Positions 8,083 to 15,564 of a DNA stretch of 64,000 nt are shown here, in pieces (within the stretch, counting starts at the first letter, position 1; the number at the start of each line of letters is the position of its first letter). The notes beneath the pieces were generated by a model. That model did not search any database, had not been told where the DNA came from, and saw nothing but the letters and a program-made list of their open reading frames with translations. The position numbers were made by a program, and so were the translations under genes. This stretch comes from Terrimonas sp. (lineage in GTDB: Bacteria; Bacteroidota; Bacteroidia; Chitinophagales; Chitinophagaceae), in contig WGMO01000003.1 of NCBI GenBank assembly GCA_016125075.1, positions 124,001 to 188,000 on the forward strand. The letters are read 5' to 3'.

Positions 8083-9189
8083 TTAGTCGTTGAATTTGCC
8101 AAATTGTTTTTGGATAAGGAGCAGGTTTTTGCGCAGGGTTTGTTTCATATGGATTTTAACCAGCTGGCCCATCGTTGCGGCCCTGTTATAGTGGGTGGTA
8201 CCGAAATAGCTGTTTAATTCATTTTTCAATTGTGCTGTTTTTTCGGGGGTCGATATATTGTCTTTTCCCATGATAGTCAGCAGATCCATCAGGCGGTACC
8301 GGGAGGAGGCCACCCGGAAGGCCATCATCGTCCTTTCCTCCGATTGATATTGAAGGATCGAGTCGTGGTTCAGGTGTTTCAGCGTCAGTTCAACCAGTGG
8401 ATAGTTCTCTTTAAAGAACTGGGGCAGGTAGAGGTTCTTTCTTCCTTCATAGGATTGCTGGTCAAAATCAATCGCCCTGATCCGGTACTGGTAATCCTCT
8501 ATATCGGGGGTGATGTCGATCACAAAATTATAACTGCGCATATCCCCCAGGAGGTGGACAAAACAACGTTCATTGAATTTAACGAATTCCTTCGCCAGCC
8601 TGATCTTATTGGTACTGGGATCATGCATCATGTCTTTGATGAACACATCACCGGGTATGCCTGCGATATGCTCTTCCACCAGGGTGTCCATATGGGTATA
8701 GAAATGGATACGGTTGGGGGAAAGGATATGTTCCAGTTCAAGGCCATAGATCCTGGAGGCATCGGCAACTTTGATATAATAGTGGTCGTAATTGTCGTTG
8801 AATTTATTCACGATCCTGATACGGAAGGGATTGGAGTTGCCAAAAGTGCAATAATCGATCCTCGCCACATCAAGGTGCTTTGTGAAACTGAAATCACCCT
8901 CAGTTTTAAGGGTGGCATAGATCTCCACCAGACCTTTGCGGATAAACTCCAGTTCACGGTTATCATACAGGGTCTTTTCCCACAGGGTATGGTTGCCAAA
9001 TTTATCTTTTAAGGGAACGGAATAGGTAAATTGGAGAAGGTCCCTGTAGGTAACCGGTAATTTCATTTCCCTGCCGTAATTCTTGAGGTAGGAGCGCAGG
9101 GATGATGAAACCGGGTACATGGGTTTCTTTCGTGAGGGTTTATCGTTTTCCCCCAGTTTTACATTATTGGTATTTTTTATAAAATCCAC
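8083..9189 (-). CDS. Unknown protein with kinase-fold-like motifs
   Basis: I do not recognise a named family. A longer frame from a GTG at 9306 would overlap the upstream gene by 107 bases; a GTG at 9189, 10 bases after that gene's stop, gives 368 residues and is preferred. Motifs seen: HYYIKVADA (a lysine strand like VAIK, K140), LELEHI (possible helix-C glutamate, about 151), HLLGDMRSYN at 212-221 (catalytic-loop pattern HxxxDxxxxN, D216 and N221), then AIDFDQ at 239-244 (DFG-like metal site). Order and spacing resemble protein-kinase-like or aminoglycoside-phosphotransferase-like folds. Substrate is unknown. It probably forms an operon with the BtuF-like gene. Confidence 0.7.
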   Translation of the reverse strand: MDFIKNTNNVKLGENDKPSRKKPMYPVSSSLRSYLKNYGREMKLPVTYRDLLQFTYSVPLKDKFGNHTLWEKTLYDNRELEFIRKGLVEIYATLKTEGDFSFTKHLDVARIDYCTFGNSNPFRIRIVNKFNDNYDHYYIKVADASRIYGLELEHILSPNRIHFYTHMDTLVEEHIAGIPGDVFIKDMMHDPSTNKIRLAKEFVKFNERCFVHLLGDMRSYNFVIDITPDIEDYQYRIRAIDFDQQSYEGRKNLYLPQFFKENYPLVELTLKHLNHDSILQYQSEERTMMAFRVASSRYRLMDLLTIMGKDNISTPEKTAQLKNELNSYFGTTHYNRAATMGQLVKIHMKQTLRKNLLLIQKQFGKFND

Positions 9190-9199
9190 CAGGCTGAAA

Positions 9200-9997
9200 T
9201 TAAGAAAAAGATCCCTGAAGCGCTTTGTATAATTTATTGAAGTAAGCAGGTGCCTGCTCCAAACGGCTGCCGTACCAGCTGAACATTTCCCCGTCGGCAC
9301 AGGCAATTTTAGTTTTCGGCATCAACTTTTGCAATGGGGATATATGTTTTTCAGAAAAAGGATAGGGCTCAGATGAAAGCAGGACCAGTTCAGGTTCCCT
9401 TTCAATCAGTTCGTCAATACTGATGACGGGATACCTTGTCCGGGAGCTAAAAATGTTTTCAAATCCGGCTTCCTGCAACATAGCACTGATAAAGGTATCC
9501 CCCCCGATGGTCATGTAGGGGTTTTGCCAGATGAGGTAGGCCGTCTTTATTTTGTATTGCCGTGAAGGCAGCTCGGAGAATGCAGTTCGGATCCTCTCCT
9601 TCAACAGGCCTGTTCTGGCGGTTTTCCCGGTAAGGTATCCGATCGTATTAATCATGTTGAGGGCATCCTTAAGGTGATGAATATCGCTTACCCATACAGG
9701 ATAGTCCTCTGCCAGTTTTTCTACCTGCCCTTTTTCATTCTCTTCTTTGTTGGCGATGATCAGGTCCGGATGTAAAGCATGAACCTGGTTGAAATTTATT
9801 TTTTTGGTGCCGCCGACCTTTATTTTCGACCTGAACCAGGATGCGGGGTGGATGCAGAATTTGGTGATACCCACCACTTCGTCCTCCAGCCCGATGGCAT
9901 GCAGCAATTCGGTTTGGGAAGGCACCAGCGATATGATCCTTTGGGGATGATCCCGGAGGCTTAATGGGCGTCCCGTCTGATCGGTGATGGATAACAT
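9200..9997 (-). CDS. BtuF-like helical-backbone metal/cobalamin-binding protein
   Basis: Belongs to the periplasmic-binding-protein family with a helical backbone (BtuF/FepB type): RIISLVPSQTELLHAIGLEDEVVGIT at the start, HPDLIIANKEEN in the first lobe and PELVLLSSEPYPFSEKH in the second. No signal peptide or lipobox is visible at the ATG at 9997, so export is uncertain; leaderless members with a possible corrinoid role are known in Bacteroidota. No permease or ATPase gene is adjacent. The following gene (kinase-like) starts 10 bases later. A folded leader is predicted upstream (10043-10100). Confidence 0.85.
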   Translation of the reverse strand: MLSITDQTGRPLSLRDHPQRIISLVPSQTELLHAIGLEDEVVGITKFCIHPASWFRSKIKVGGTKKINFNQVHALHPDLIIANKEENEKGQVEKLAEDYPVWVSDIHHLKDALNMINTIGYLTGKTARTGLLKERIRTAFSELPSRQYKIKTAYLIWQNPYMTIGGDTFISAMLQEAGFENIFSSRTRYPVISIDELIEREPELVLLSSEPYPFSEKHISPLQKLMPKTKIACADGEMFSWYGSRLEQAPAYFNKLYKALQGSFS

Positions 9998-10042
9998 GAC
10001 AACCGGAAAGTTACTGGATCGGGATTACAAATGGGAGGGGAG

Positions 10043-10100
10043 GGTGAAAATCACCGTTACCCCCTGCTGCCTTCTTGCTTTTTAAAAAGACAACAGGAGG
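10043..10100 (-). promoter_or_regulatory. Structured 5' leader of the BtuF-like gene
   Basis: In minus-strand RNA, 10100-10091 pairs with 10069-10060 over 10 bp (two G-U pairs) around a 21-base loop that itself contains a U5/A5 hairpin; a second small hairpin (GGTGA, 3-base loop, TCACC) lies at 10055-10043. This places folded RNA about 45-105 bases ahead of the start codon. No known riboswitch signature, including the B12 box, was recognised. Confidence 0.35.
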
Positions 10101-10358
10101 GTATCAGATCATACAGGTCATCAAATGGAATTGGACAACGGTGATAAAATCAGTTTCAAGCCTTAACTGAACCTGAATGGTTTTCTTAGGGTTGGATGTT
10201 TTCAAAGGATGGATCGGATAGGGAACGGGTTACAGGATCTTGGATTATTTTGGTTTTCAGGGATCGGAAAAAAAGAAGTTGATTGATATTGGATTTCAGG
10301 TTTGGTTTTTTATAGGATTGGGGTTAGTTTGTCGCTGGTTTTTCCTGGATATGGGTAT

Positions 10359-10378
10359 GATTGATATATCTATCAATC
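10359..10378. repeat. 20-bp inverted repeat, operator-like
   Basis: Arms GATTGATA and TATCAATC are perfect, separated by 4 bases. A further copy of the half-site GATTGATA is at 10281-10288. Such a symmetric site in a non-coding gap could bind a dimeric regulator. Confidence 0.4.
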
Positions 10379-10518
10379 AACTTCTGGTACAAAAGTATAT
10401 TTCAATTGCAATAGCACATAGCGCAAAATTGCTGATTTTTTTTACGTTGTTTTTAACATAAAAAAAACAAAATACGAGTTAATTCACTTCGTAGAAATAC
10501 GAGAAACGGAGTTCCACA

Positions 10519-11877
10519 TCAGTTGGCAAATGCCTGTATAACGTCATATTTTGTTACGATATGATAGTTGCCGGCATCGTCTTTTGCCAGAACGGCACCA
10601 TTATCCTTGTTGATCAGTTTGCTTAATTTTTCCACGGGTGTTGAGAACGCCACAACCGGGTAGGAAGGTTCAAGGATGGACGCAATTTTCTCATCCTTGA
10701 TGGCGGGGTTGTTGAATATTTTTTGAAATAACCCTCCTTCACTGATTGCCCCGACAGGCCCGGAACCATTCATCACGGGGATATGCTCAATGTCGAACTT
10801 TTTCATCAGTTCTACCGCTTCGGCAACGGTCTGGTCGGTATTGACCGTTACCAGTTTCTGGGTTCCCCGGGCACTGATAATGTCTTTGAATGTTTTTACA
10901 TCGAGAAAGCCCCTTTCAATCATCCATTGATCATTATAGATTTTCCCCACATACCGGCTTCCATGATCATGAAATATACAAACTACCAGGTCGTCTTTTT
11001 TTAAACGTGATTTTAATTGTATCAATCCCTGGATACAGCTTCCGGCACTATAACCGCAAAAAAGGCCTTCCTCTTTTGCAAGTTTCCGGGCCATGATAGC
11101 GCCGTCTTTATCAGTGACCTGTTCAAAATGGTCAATGACGCTCATGTCATAATTGGCCGGAACAAAGTCTTCGCCAAAGCCTTCAGCGATATAGGGGTGC
11201 ACTTCATGCATGTCGACCTCTCCGGTCCTGAAATATTTTGTCAGCAGTGATCCGTAGGCGTCGATGGCCCAAACCTGAATATCAGGATTTTTCTCTTTCA
11301 GGTACATAGCGGTACCCGTAATAGTGCCGCCGGTACCCGCGGTAACAACAAGGTGTGTGATCTTACCGTCGGTCTGGTTCCAGATTTCCGGTCCCGTTGT
11401 TTCGTAATGCGCCAGCCGGTTTGCCAGGTTATCATATTGGTTCATATGGTAAGAGTTGGGGATCTCTTTGGCCAGCCTGGCCGCTACACTGTAATAACTC
11501 TTGGGGTCTTCGGGTAAAACATTGGTAGGACAGATGATGACTTCTGCGCCTACAGCTTTCAGGATATCTGCTTTTTCCTTGGCCTGTTTATCTGTGGTTA
11601 CAAAAACACATTTATAACCCTTCACAATGGCTGCCAGCGCCAATCCCATACCGGTATTGCCACTGGTTCCCTCAATGATGGTGCCTCCCGGTTGCAGTTT
11701 ACCTTCCTGTTCTGCCACTTCCAGCATCTTTAAAGCCATGCGGTCCTTAATGGAATTGCCGGGATTGAAATAATCCACTTTTGCAGCCACGAGACAAGGG
11801 AAGTCCCGGGTGATCTTATTCAATCGAATTAAGGGTGTATTGCCAATGGTTTCAAGAATGTTGTTTTTAATATCCAT
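10519..11877 (-). CDS. Cystathionine beta-synthase-type PLP enzyme with two C-terminal CBS domains
   Basis: The N-terminal catalytic domain (about 1-325) has the PLP lysine in NSIKDRMA (K44), EGTSGNTGMG (71-76) and the phosphate loop TAGTGGTITG. The C-terminal part (about 330-452) carries a pair of CBS domains (TVAEAVELMKKFDIEHIPVM, then VEKLSKLI), which usually bind adenine nucleotides or SAM and regulate activity. The 452-residue layout matches bacterial cystathionine beta-synthase, condensing serine and homocysteine; cysteine-synthase activity cannot be excluded. It complements cysE-cysM located 4 kb away by offering the reverse transsulfuration route. A TACATTTG -7 element lies 23 bases before the ATG. 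Confidence 0.9.
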   Translation of the reverse strand: MDIKNNILETIGNTPLIRLNKITRDFPCLVAAKVDYFNPGNSIKDRMALKMLEVAEQEGKLQPGGTIIEGTSGNTGMGLALAAIVKGYKCVFVTTDKQAKEKADILKAVGAEVIICPTNVLPEDPKSYYSVAARLAKEIPNSYHMNQYDNLANRLAHYETTGPEIWNQTDGKITHLVVTAGTGGTITGTAMYLKEKNPDIQVWAIDAYGSLLTKYFRTGEVDMHEVHPYIAEGFGEDFVPANYDMSVIDHFEQVTDKDGAIMARKLAKEEGLFCGYSAGSCIQGLIQLKSRLKKDDLVVCIFHDHGSRYVGKIYNDQWMIERGFLDVKTFKDIISARGTQKLVTVNTDQTVAEAVELMKKFDIEHIPVMNGSGPVGAISEGGLFQKIFNNPAIKDEKIASILEPSYPVVAFSTPVEKLSKLINKDNGAVLAKDDAGNYHIVTKYDVIQAFAN

Positions 11878-11900
11878 ACCATACGAATGTTTATTCGTGG

Positions 11901-11908
11901 CAAATGTA
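11901..11908 (-). promoter_or_regulatory. Bacteroidota -7 element before the CBS-type gene
   Basis: TACATTTG on the minus strand matches TAnnTTTG and ends 23 bases ahead of the ATG, the same geometry as at accD. A -33 TTG is not obvious. Confidence 0.5.
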
Positions 11909-11944
11909 CAAATTTGATAAGGTACGGGCGTTAAATAAAAGAAA

Positions 11945-11972
11945 ATACCCTTCCTGAAAACAGGAAGGGTAT
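11945..11972 (-). terminator. Rho-independent terminator after sigma/anti-sigma pair
   Basis: A 12-bp perfect stem (arms 11945-11956 and 11961-11972) with a 4-base loop, followed on the minus strand by TTTCTTTTATTT. It ends the transcript of the gene at 11996-12508. Confidence 0.9.
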
Positions 11973-11995
11973 ACCGGACTTAATGAAATGAATCA

Positions 11996-12508
11996 TTAAG
12001 CTTTTTTATGAATTTGTTTTCTTTGATTGGCCAGGTAACGATCCAGCAGCATCAGTCCCAATACGACATTCAACATCATAAAGACATTTACAAACGTATT
12101 ATTGAAGATCTTACTGAAATCAATTTTATTGATATCGATCGGCAGGTTACTGGTATCGGTTGGGGCCGACCAGTCTACCTGGGCGATGCCATAGATCGTG
12201 AATGCGAGTATCAGGGTAATAAAGAATCCGCCGATGCTCCAAATGATCTTTTTGTTGATATAGCTTTTGGCCGCCGGCGCAATATGATACTTCGCAATTT
12301 CCTCCATTACGTTCTTGGTGAAGCGCATGGAAGGTTCTTCCAACTCGGTGCTTTTGAGCAGTTGGTGGGCTTCCAGCAATTCATGGTATTTGCTTTTCCA
12401 TTCGAGGTTGGAGGAGAGCATTGCTTCGATAGCTGATTGTTCCTGGGGGGAACTCAGCCCGTCGATATAATCCCATAACCTGCTTTCTGTATTTTGTTGC
12501 GTATCCAT
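11996..12508 (-). CDS. Putative membrane partner (anti-sigma-like) of the ECF sigma factor
   Basis: A 170-residue protein encoded 19 bases after the sigma factor. The N-terminal region (about 1-80) is acidic and helical (RLWDYIDGLSSPQEQSAIEAML), a pattern seen in anti-sigma factors of Bacteroidota, but it has no HxxxCxxC zinc motif. Two hydrophobic segments at about 88-110 and 139-157 predict two membrane passes with both ends on the cytoplasmic side. Gene order and the N-terminal helix suggest it holds the sigma factor at the membrane; this role is inferred. A strong terminator follows. Confidence 0.75.
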   Translation of the reverse strand: MDTQQNTESRLWDYIDGLSSPQEQSAIEAMLSSNLEWKSKYHELLEAHQLLKSTELEEPSMRFTKNVMEEIAKYHIAPAAKSYINKKIIWSIGGFFITLILAFTIYGIAQVDWSAPTDTSNLPIDINKIDFSKIFNNTFVNVFMMLNVVLGLMLLDRYLANQRKQIHKKA

Positions 12509-12527
12509 ACGCTTAGTTTTATTGTGA

Positions 12528-13109
12528 TTAATTTAAATCTCTTACTTCCTGTGCAAAATGCAATTCCATTTTTTCCTTTAATCGTTGTCTCGCCCTGTGT
12601 AAACGAACTTTCACCGTATTGGGTTCAAGGCCGAGTATCTGCCCGATCTCTTCCAGCGACTGTTCGGCCTTATAAAATAAGGTGATCACCTCCGCATCAT
12701 CCGGGTTCAGCATGCTGATGGCTTTGGTTACCATAGTCAGTTTTGATTTTTGTTCAACCTGGTTGGCACTGAAACCGGAGTCAACGTTGTCTGCCATTTC
12801 AAAAACCTTTTCATTGTCCAGTGAATAGGTATCGAGCCTTTTTTTCCGGAGAAAAGTGATACAGGTCGTATTGACAATGGTGTACAACCAGGTACTGAAT
12901 TTGGATTCCCTTCTGAAATCTGCCAAAGAGCGATATGCTTTAATAAAGATGTCCTGGGCCACTTCCTCCGCTTCTTCCCGGTTCTTGATAAATCTTAATA
13001 CCAGTGTGAAAACATAAGGCTGATAACGGTTTACCAGTTCGGCATAGGCATTCTGTTCACCCTGCAGAACTCTGCTAATGATCTCATTATCATGTAGTCC
13101 GGTCGACAT
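12528..13109 (-). CDS. ECF-type RNA polymerase sigma factor
   Basis: A 193-residue sigma-70-family protein with only regions 2 and 4. Region 2 shows EEAEEVAQDIFIKAYR and FSTWLYTIVNT (core binding and -10 recognition); region 4 shows SLEEIGQILGLEPNTVKVR, a helix-turn-helix for -35 recognition. It would direct RNA polymerase to a stress or envelope regulon. The following gene encodes a probable membrane anti-sigma partner. Its target promoters cannot be told from this window. Confidence 0.93.
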   Translation of the reverse strand: MSTGLHDNEIISRVLQGEQNAYAELVNRYQPYVFTLVLRFIKNREEAEEVAQDIFIKAYRSLADFRRESKFSTWLYTIVNTTCITFLRKKRLDTYSLDNEKVFEMADNVDSGFSANQVEQKSKLTMVTKAISMLNPDDAEVITLFYKAEQSLEEIGQILGLEPNTVKVRLHRARQRLKEKMELHFAQEVRDLN

Positions 13110-13463
13110 CTCTTATTTAGACTACTCAATTGGTTGGTAGGTTACTGTAAAGTTAGTATATAAATAAAGTTGTTTTCAATATAATAAGACTTCCCAGTAT
13201 GTGCATGACGGAATAAAAAGTATAATTATTTGGTAATCAATTTTTTATTAAATAATTCTTAACATATCAAGTATTATTGATAGCATAAATAAAGGAAGGG
13301 ACAAACTTAATTGCCGGGTTTTGTAACCTGGGGAGAACTCCTGTAGTCCTATTGATTGTAAATGTTTTACAAAAAAGTTCTTAAAAACGGTAACCCGGCA
13401 TAAAAACCGGTAGTCAAAGAGAACAAATACAAACAAAATCTTTAAAAAATAAAAATTAAAATT
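13110..13463. other. 354-base A/T-rich divergent intergenic region
   Basis: Separates the minus-strand sigma gene from the plus-strand DUF6249 gene. It contains a 17-bp inverted repeat at 13356-13372 and a possible minus-strand promoter (TTG, 21 bases, then TAACTTTA at about 13149-13156, one mismatch from TAnnTTTG). No gene is supported; the 62-codon minus-strand frame at 13248-13436 has no family features. Confidence 0.5.
13356..13372. repeat. 17-bp inverted repeat upstream of DUF6249 gene
   Basis: TTGTAAA and TTTACAA flank a TGT centre exactly. It lies 92 bases before the ATG at 13464 and has the form of an operator; without a T-run it is not a terminator. Confidence 0.4.
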
Positions 13464-13820
13464 ATGAACGGCGGAGAAATGTTAATTCCGATTTTAGTTC
13501 CCCTTGGTGCTTTTGCAATGGTTTTCGGTATCGTCTATATTAAAAGCAGGGAAAATATGGCAATGATTGAAAAAGGTATGAATCCCAAGGAATTTGCCAA
13601 CCGGCCCGCTCCTTACAGAAATCTTAAAAACGGTTTATTGTTTTTAGGTGCCGGATTAGGTCTGCTGGTTGCCTATTTGCTCGATACGTATACAATTCCC
13701 TTTAATGTGGAACCCGCAGGTCTTTACTTTGCATTGATTGCCATCGGAGGCGGTATTGGCCTTGTATCCTCCTACAGGGTGGAGAAAAAAGAACTTTTGG
13801 ATAAGGAAAACAGGAACTAA
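13464..13820 (+). CDS. Small membrane protein, DUF6249-like
   Basis: A 118-residue protein with a hydrophobic N-terminal segment (about 5-26), a short polar stretch containing the conserved-looking IKSRENMAMIEKGMNP, and two further hydrophobic segments (about 54-68 and 83-101). This layout matches the small DUF6249 membrane family common in Bacteroidota; function is unknown. Its leader is very A-rich (AAAATAAAAATTAAAATT before ATG), typical for genes in this phylum that start without a Shine-Dalgarno site. A strong terminator follows. Confidence 0.8.
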   Translation: MNGGEMLIPILVPLGAFAMVFGIVYIKSRENMAMIEKGMNPKEFANRPAPYRNLKNGLLFLGAGLGLLVAYLLDTYTIPFNVEPAGLYFALIAIGGGIGLVSSYRVEKKELLDKENRN

Positions 13821-13841
13821 AACGACGAAACCAACTTTGTA

Positions 13842-13871
13842 AATGAGGTAGTATTCAGTTACTACCTCATT
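13842..13871 (+). terminator. Rho-independent terminator shared by convergent genes
   Basis: Arms 13842-13853 and 13860-13871 form a 12-bp stem with a 6-base loop, followed by a run of seven T on the plus strand. The stop codon of the minus-strand S41 protease (13867-13869) lies inside the stem, so the same hairpin may also act weakly in the other direction. Confidence 0.88.
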
Positions 13872-15471
13872 TTTTTGTCAGGTCATTAACCGCTTTGATA
13901 AAAACGGGATCATTATTGTTCAATACCTCGTACAGTCCCGTATTGCGCCATTTATAACGGGCAAGATTGGCAGTAAATCTGTTCAGGATCGTCTCTTTAT
14001 CATGCGCGGAGGCTTTGCTGATATCATTCGTATCCTGAGCCGCATAAGCAACAATGTCTTTCCAGACCTGGTTCGACTTATTAAAACGCTTCTGAAAATC
14101 ATTTATGCTGGAAAATTGGTCGATCATCCCGCGGTTGTCAATATAATAATGGTAAACGAAACTATTGAAATCGGAATTATAAAGAAAACGGCTGGTGACC
14201 GGTGCGATCTTGGAGGTATCGATCGATATGAATTCGTCGGGCATGATCCCGCCACCTCCATAAACGGGTCTTTTCTTGACAACCGTCCTGTAAATTTTGC
14301 CGTTGGCGATCTTATTGCTGTCGGCACTCACCATTTCCCCGGTCGTATACCTTTCCCAGATCTCATCAATGTATTCTTTCTTTCCATTTTCATAAGGCCG
14401 CTGGATACTTCTTCCAACAGGGGTATAATACCGGGCGATGGTCAGCCGCAGGGCAGAGCCGTCACTAAGCGGGTATTGCTCCTGGACAAGGCCCTTGCCA
14501 AAACTCCGTCGGCCAAGAATGGTGGCACGATCCCAGTCCTGGAGGGCGCCGGCCACCACCTCACTGGCACTGGCCGATAATTCATCAATCAGGATGATCA
14601 GCTCTCCGGTTTCAAACAAACCGGGTCTTTTGCAGTTGTATTCCCTTCTTTTGGAATTCGTCCCTTCGGTATAGACAATGAGTTTATTATCATCCAGGAA
14701 TTCATCGACCATATCCACGGCCTGGTTGAGTAATCCGCCCCTGTTGCCCCGCAAATCAAAGATCAGTTTCTTCAATCCCTGCTGCTGGAGTGATTCAAGG
14801 GATTGCATGAACTCCCGGTAAGAGGATTCGGAAAATTTATTCAATTTGATATAGCCGATAGAATCATTGACCATGTAGGCGGCGTCAATGGCTGGCACCG
14901 GGATCCGGCCCCGCACGATCGAAGCCTTTTTTTCCTGGTTTTCCCTTAAAACTGTTAATGTGACCGTTGAACCGCTCTCCCCACGGACCATTTTTCTAAC
15001 GGTTTCGCCATCAATGTTTTTACCGGCAACCTTATTGCTGTCGATCGAAAGGATTTTATCACCCACTTCCAGTCCGGCATTATCGCTGGGACCGCCCGGC
15101 AAAACATACAAGATGTTGATCGTGTCGCTGAAAATATTGAATTCAATTCCGATGCCATCAAAATTACCCATGATATCTTCATTCACCTCCTGCAACTGGC
15201 TGGCTGGAATATATACCGAATGGGGATCAAGATGGTTGATCATTTCCTGGATGGCATCATATTGTAAGGAGTCCGTTTTAACGGAATCGACATATTTGAG
15301 TTTTACCAGGTCCATGATTTCCTGTACCGAGGTTTTTTTATCGGTTTTGAAAAACCCGGAGCTGTTGGGGGTTGTTTCCCGAAGTTTAAAGCCAAAATAC
15401 ATACCACCGATCAGCACTACCGAGAAAATCATGGGTAGCCAAACCTGTAATTTTTTATTCCTTATCATCAT
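13867..15471 (-). CDS. S41 family C-terminal processing protease
   Basis: A 534-residue tail-specific protease. The chosen ATG at 15471 (MMIRNKK) begins a short basic stretch and a membrane anchor (about residues 9-27); the frame extends 22 codons upstream but without family features. A PDZ domain (about 80-160; VLPGGPSDNAGLEVGDKILSI) is followed by the peptidase domain with DLRGNRGG, the nucleophile in ELSASASEVVAGAL and the general base lysine in RSFGKGLVQEQ. It cleaves C-terminal tails of envelope proteins. It is transcribed divergently from the kinase-murQ operon. Confidence 0.93.
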   Translation of the reverse strand: MMIRNKKLQVWLPMIFSVVLIGGMYFGFKLRETTPNSSGFFKTDKKTSVQEIMDLVKLKYVDSVKTDSLQYDAIQEMINHLDPHSVYIPASQLQEVNEDIMGNFDGIGIEFNIFSDTINILYVLPGGPSDNAGLEVGDKILSIDSNKVAGKNIDGETVRKMVRGESGSTVTLTVLRENQEKKASIVRGRIPVPAIDAAYMVNDSIGYIKLNKFSESSYREFMQSLESLQQQGLKKLIFDLRGNRGGLLNQAVDMVDEFLDDNKLIVYTEGTNSKRREYNCKRPGLFETGELIILIDELSASASEVVAGALQDWDRATILGRRSFGKGLVQEQYPLSDGSALRLTIARYYTPVGRSIQRPYENGKKEYIDEIWERYTTGEMVSADSNKIANGKIYRTVVKKRPVYGGGGIMPDEFISIDTSKIAPVTSRFLYNSDFNSFVYHYYIDNRGMIDQFSSINDFQKRFNKSNQVWKDIVAYAAQDTNDISKASAHDKETILNRFTANLARYKWRNTGLYEVLNNNDPVFIKAVNDLTKK

Positions 15472-15564
15472 TGCTTTCTTTGTAAATTGTCTGCAAAATA
15501 ATTGATTTGAGCCGAATGCCCTGCACGGCCAACCCAATTAAACAAACCTTTAATAACCAAGTTC

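Larger units (their letters stand above)
9998..10518. other. 521-base gap without a convincing gene
   Basis: Lies between the CBS-type gene and the BtuF-like gene, both on the minus strand. It holds the stem-loops at 10043-10100, an A/T-rich middle part and the 20-bp palindrome at 10359-10378. A 73-codon frame beginning with TTG at 10240 has no family features and is not called. No cobalamin riboswitch box was found. On the minus strand just after the CBS-type gene there is a T-rich run (about 10454-10473) that may act as a weak terminator. Confidence 0.6.

Noticed and set aside
8230..9012. Antisense frame of 260 codons over the kinase-like gene
   Set aside because: Opposite to a gene with kinase-like motifs; explained by codon bias of the true gene.
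9190..9306. Longer start (GTG at 9306) for the kinase-like gene
   Set aside because: It would overlap the BtuF-like gene by 107 bases; a GTG at 9189 avoids overlap and loses no recognised motif.
10000..10240. Cobalamin riboswitch before the BtuF-like gene
   Set aside because: The B12-box consensus and GCCACTG-like core were not found; only an unnamed folded leader is reported.
10240..10461. 73-codon frame with TTG start in the intergenic gap
   Set aside because: Low complexity, non-ATG start, no family features and no neighbour linkage.
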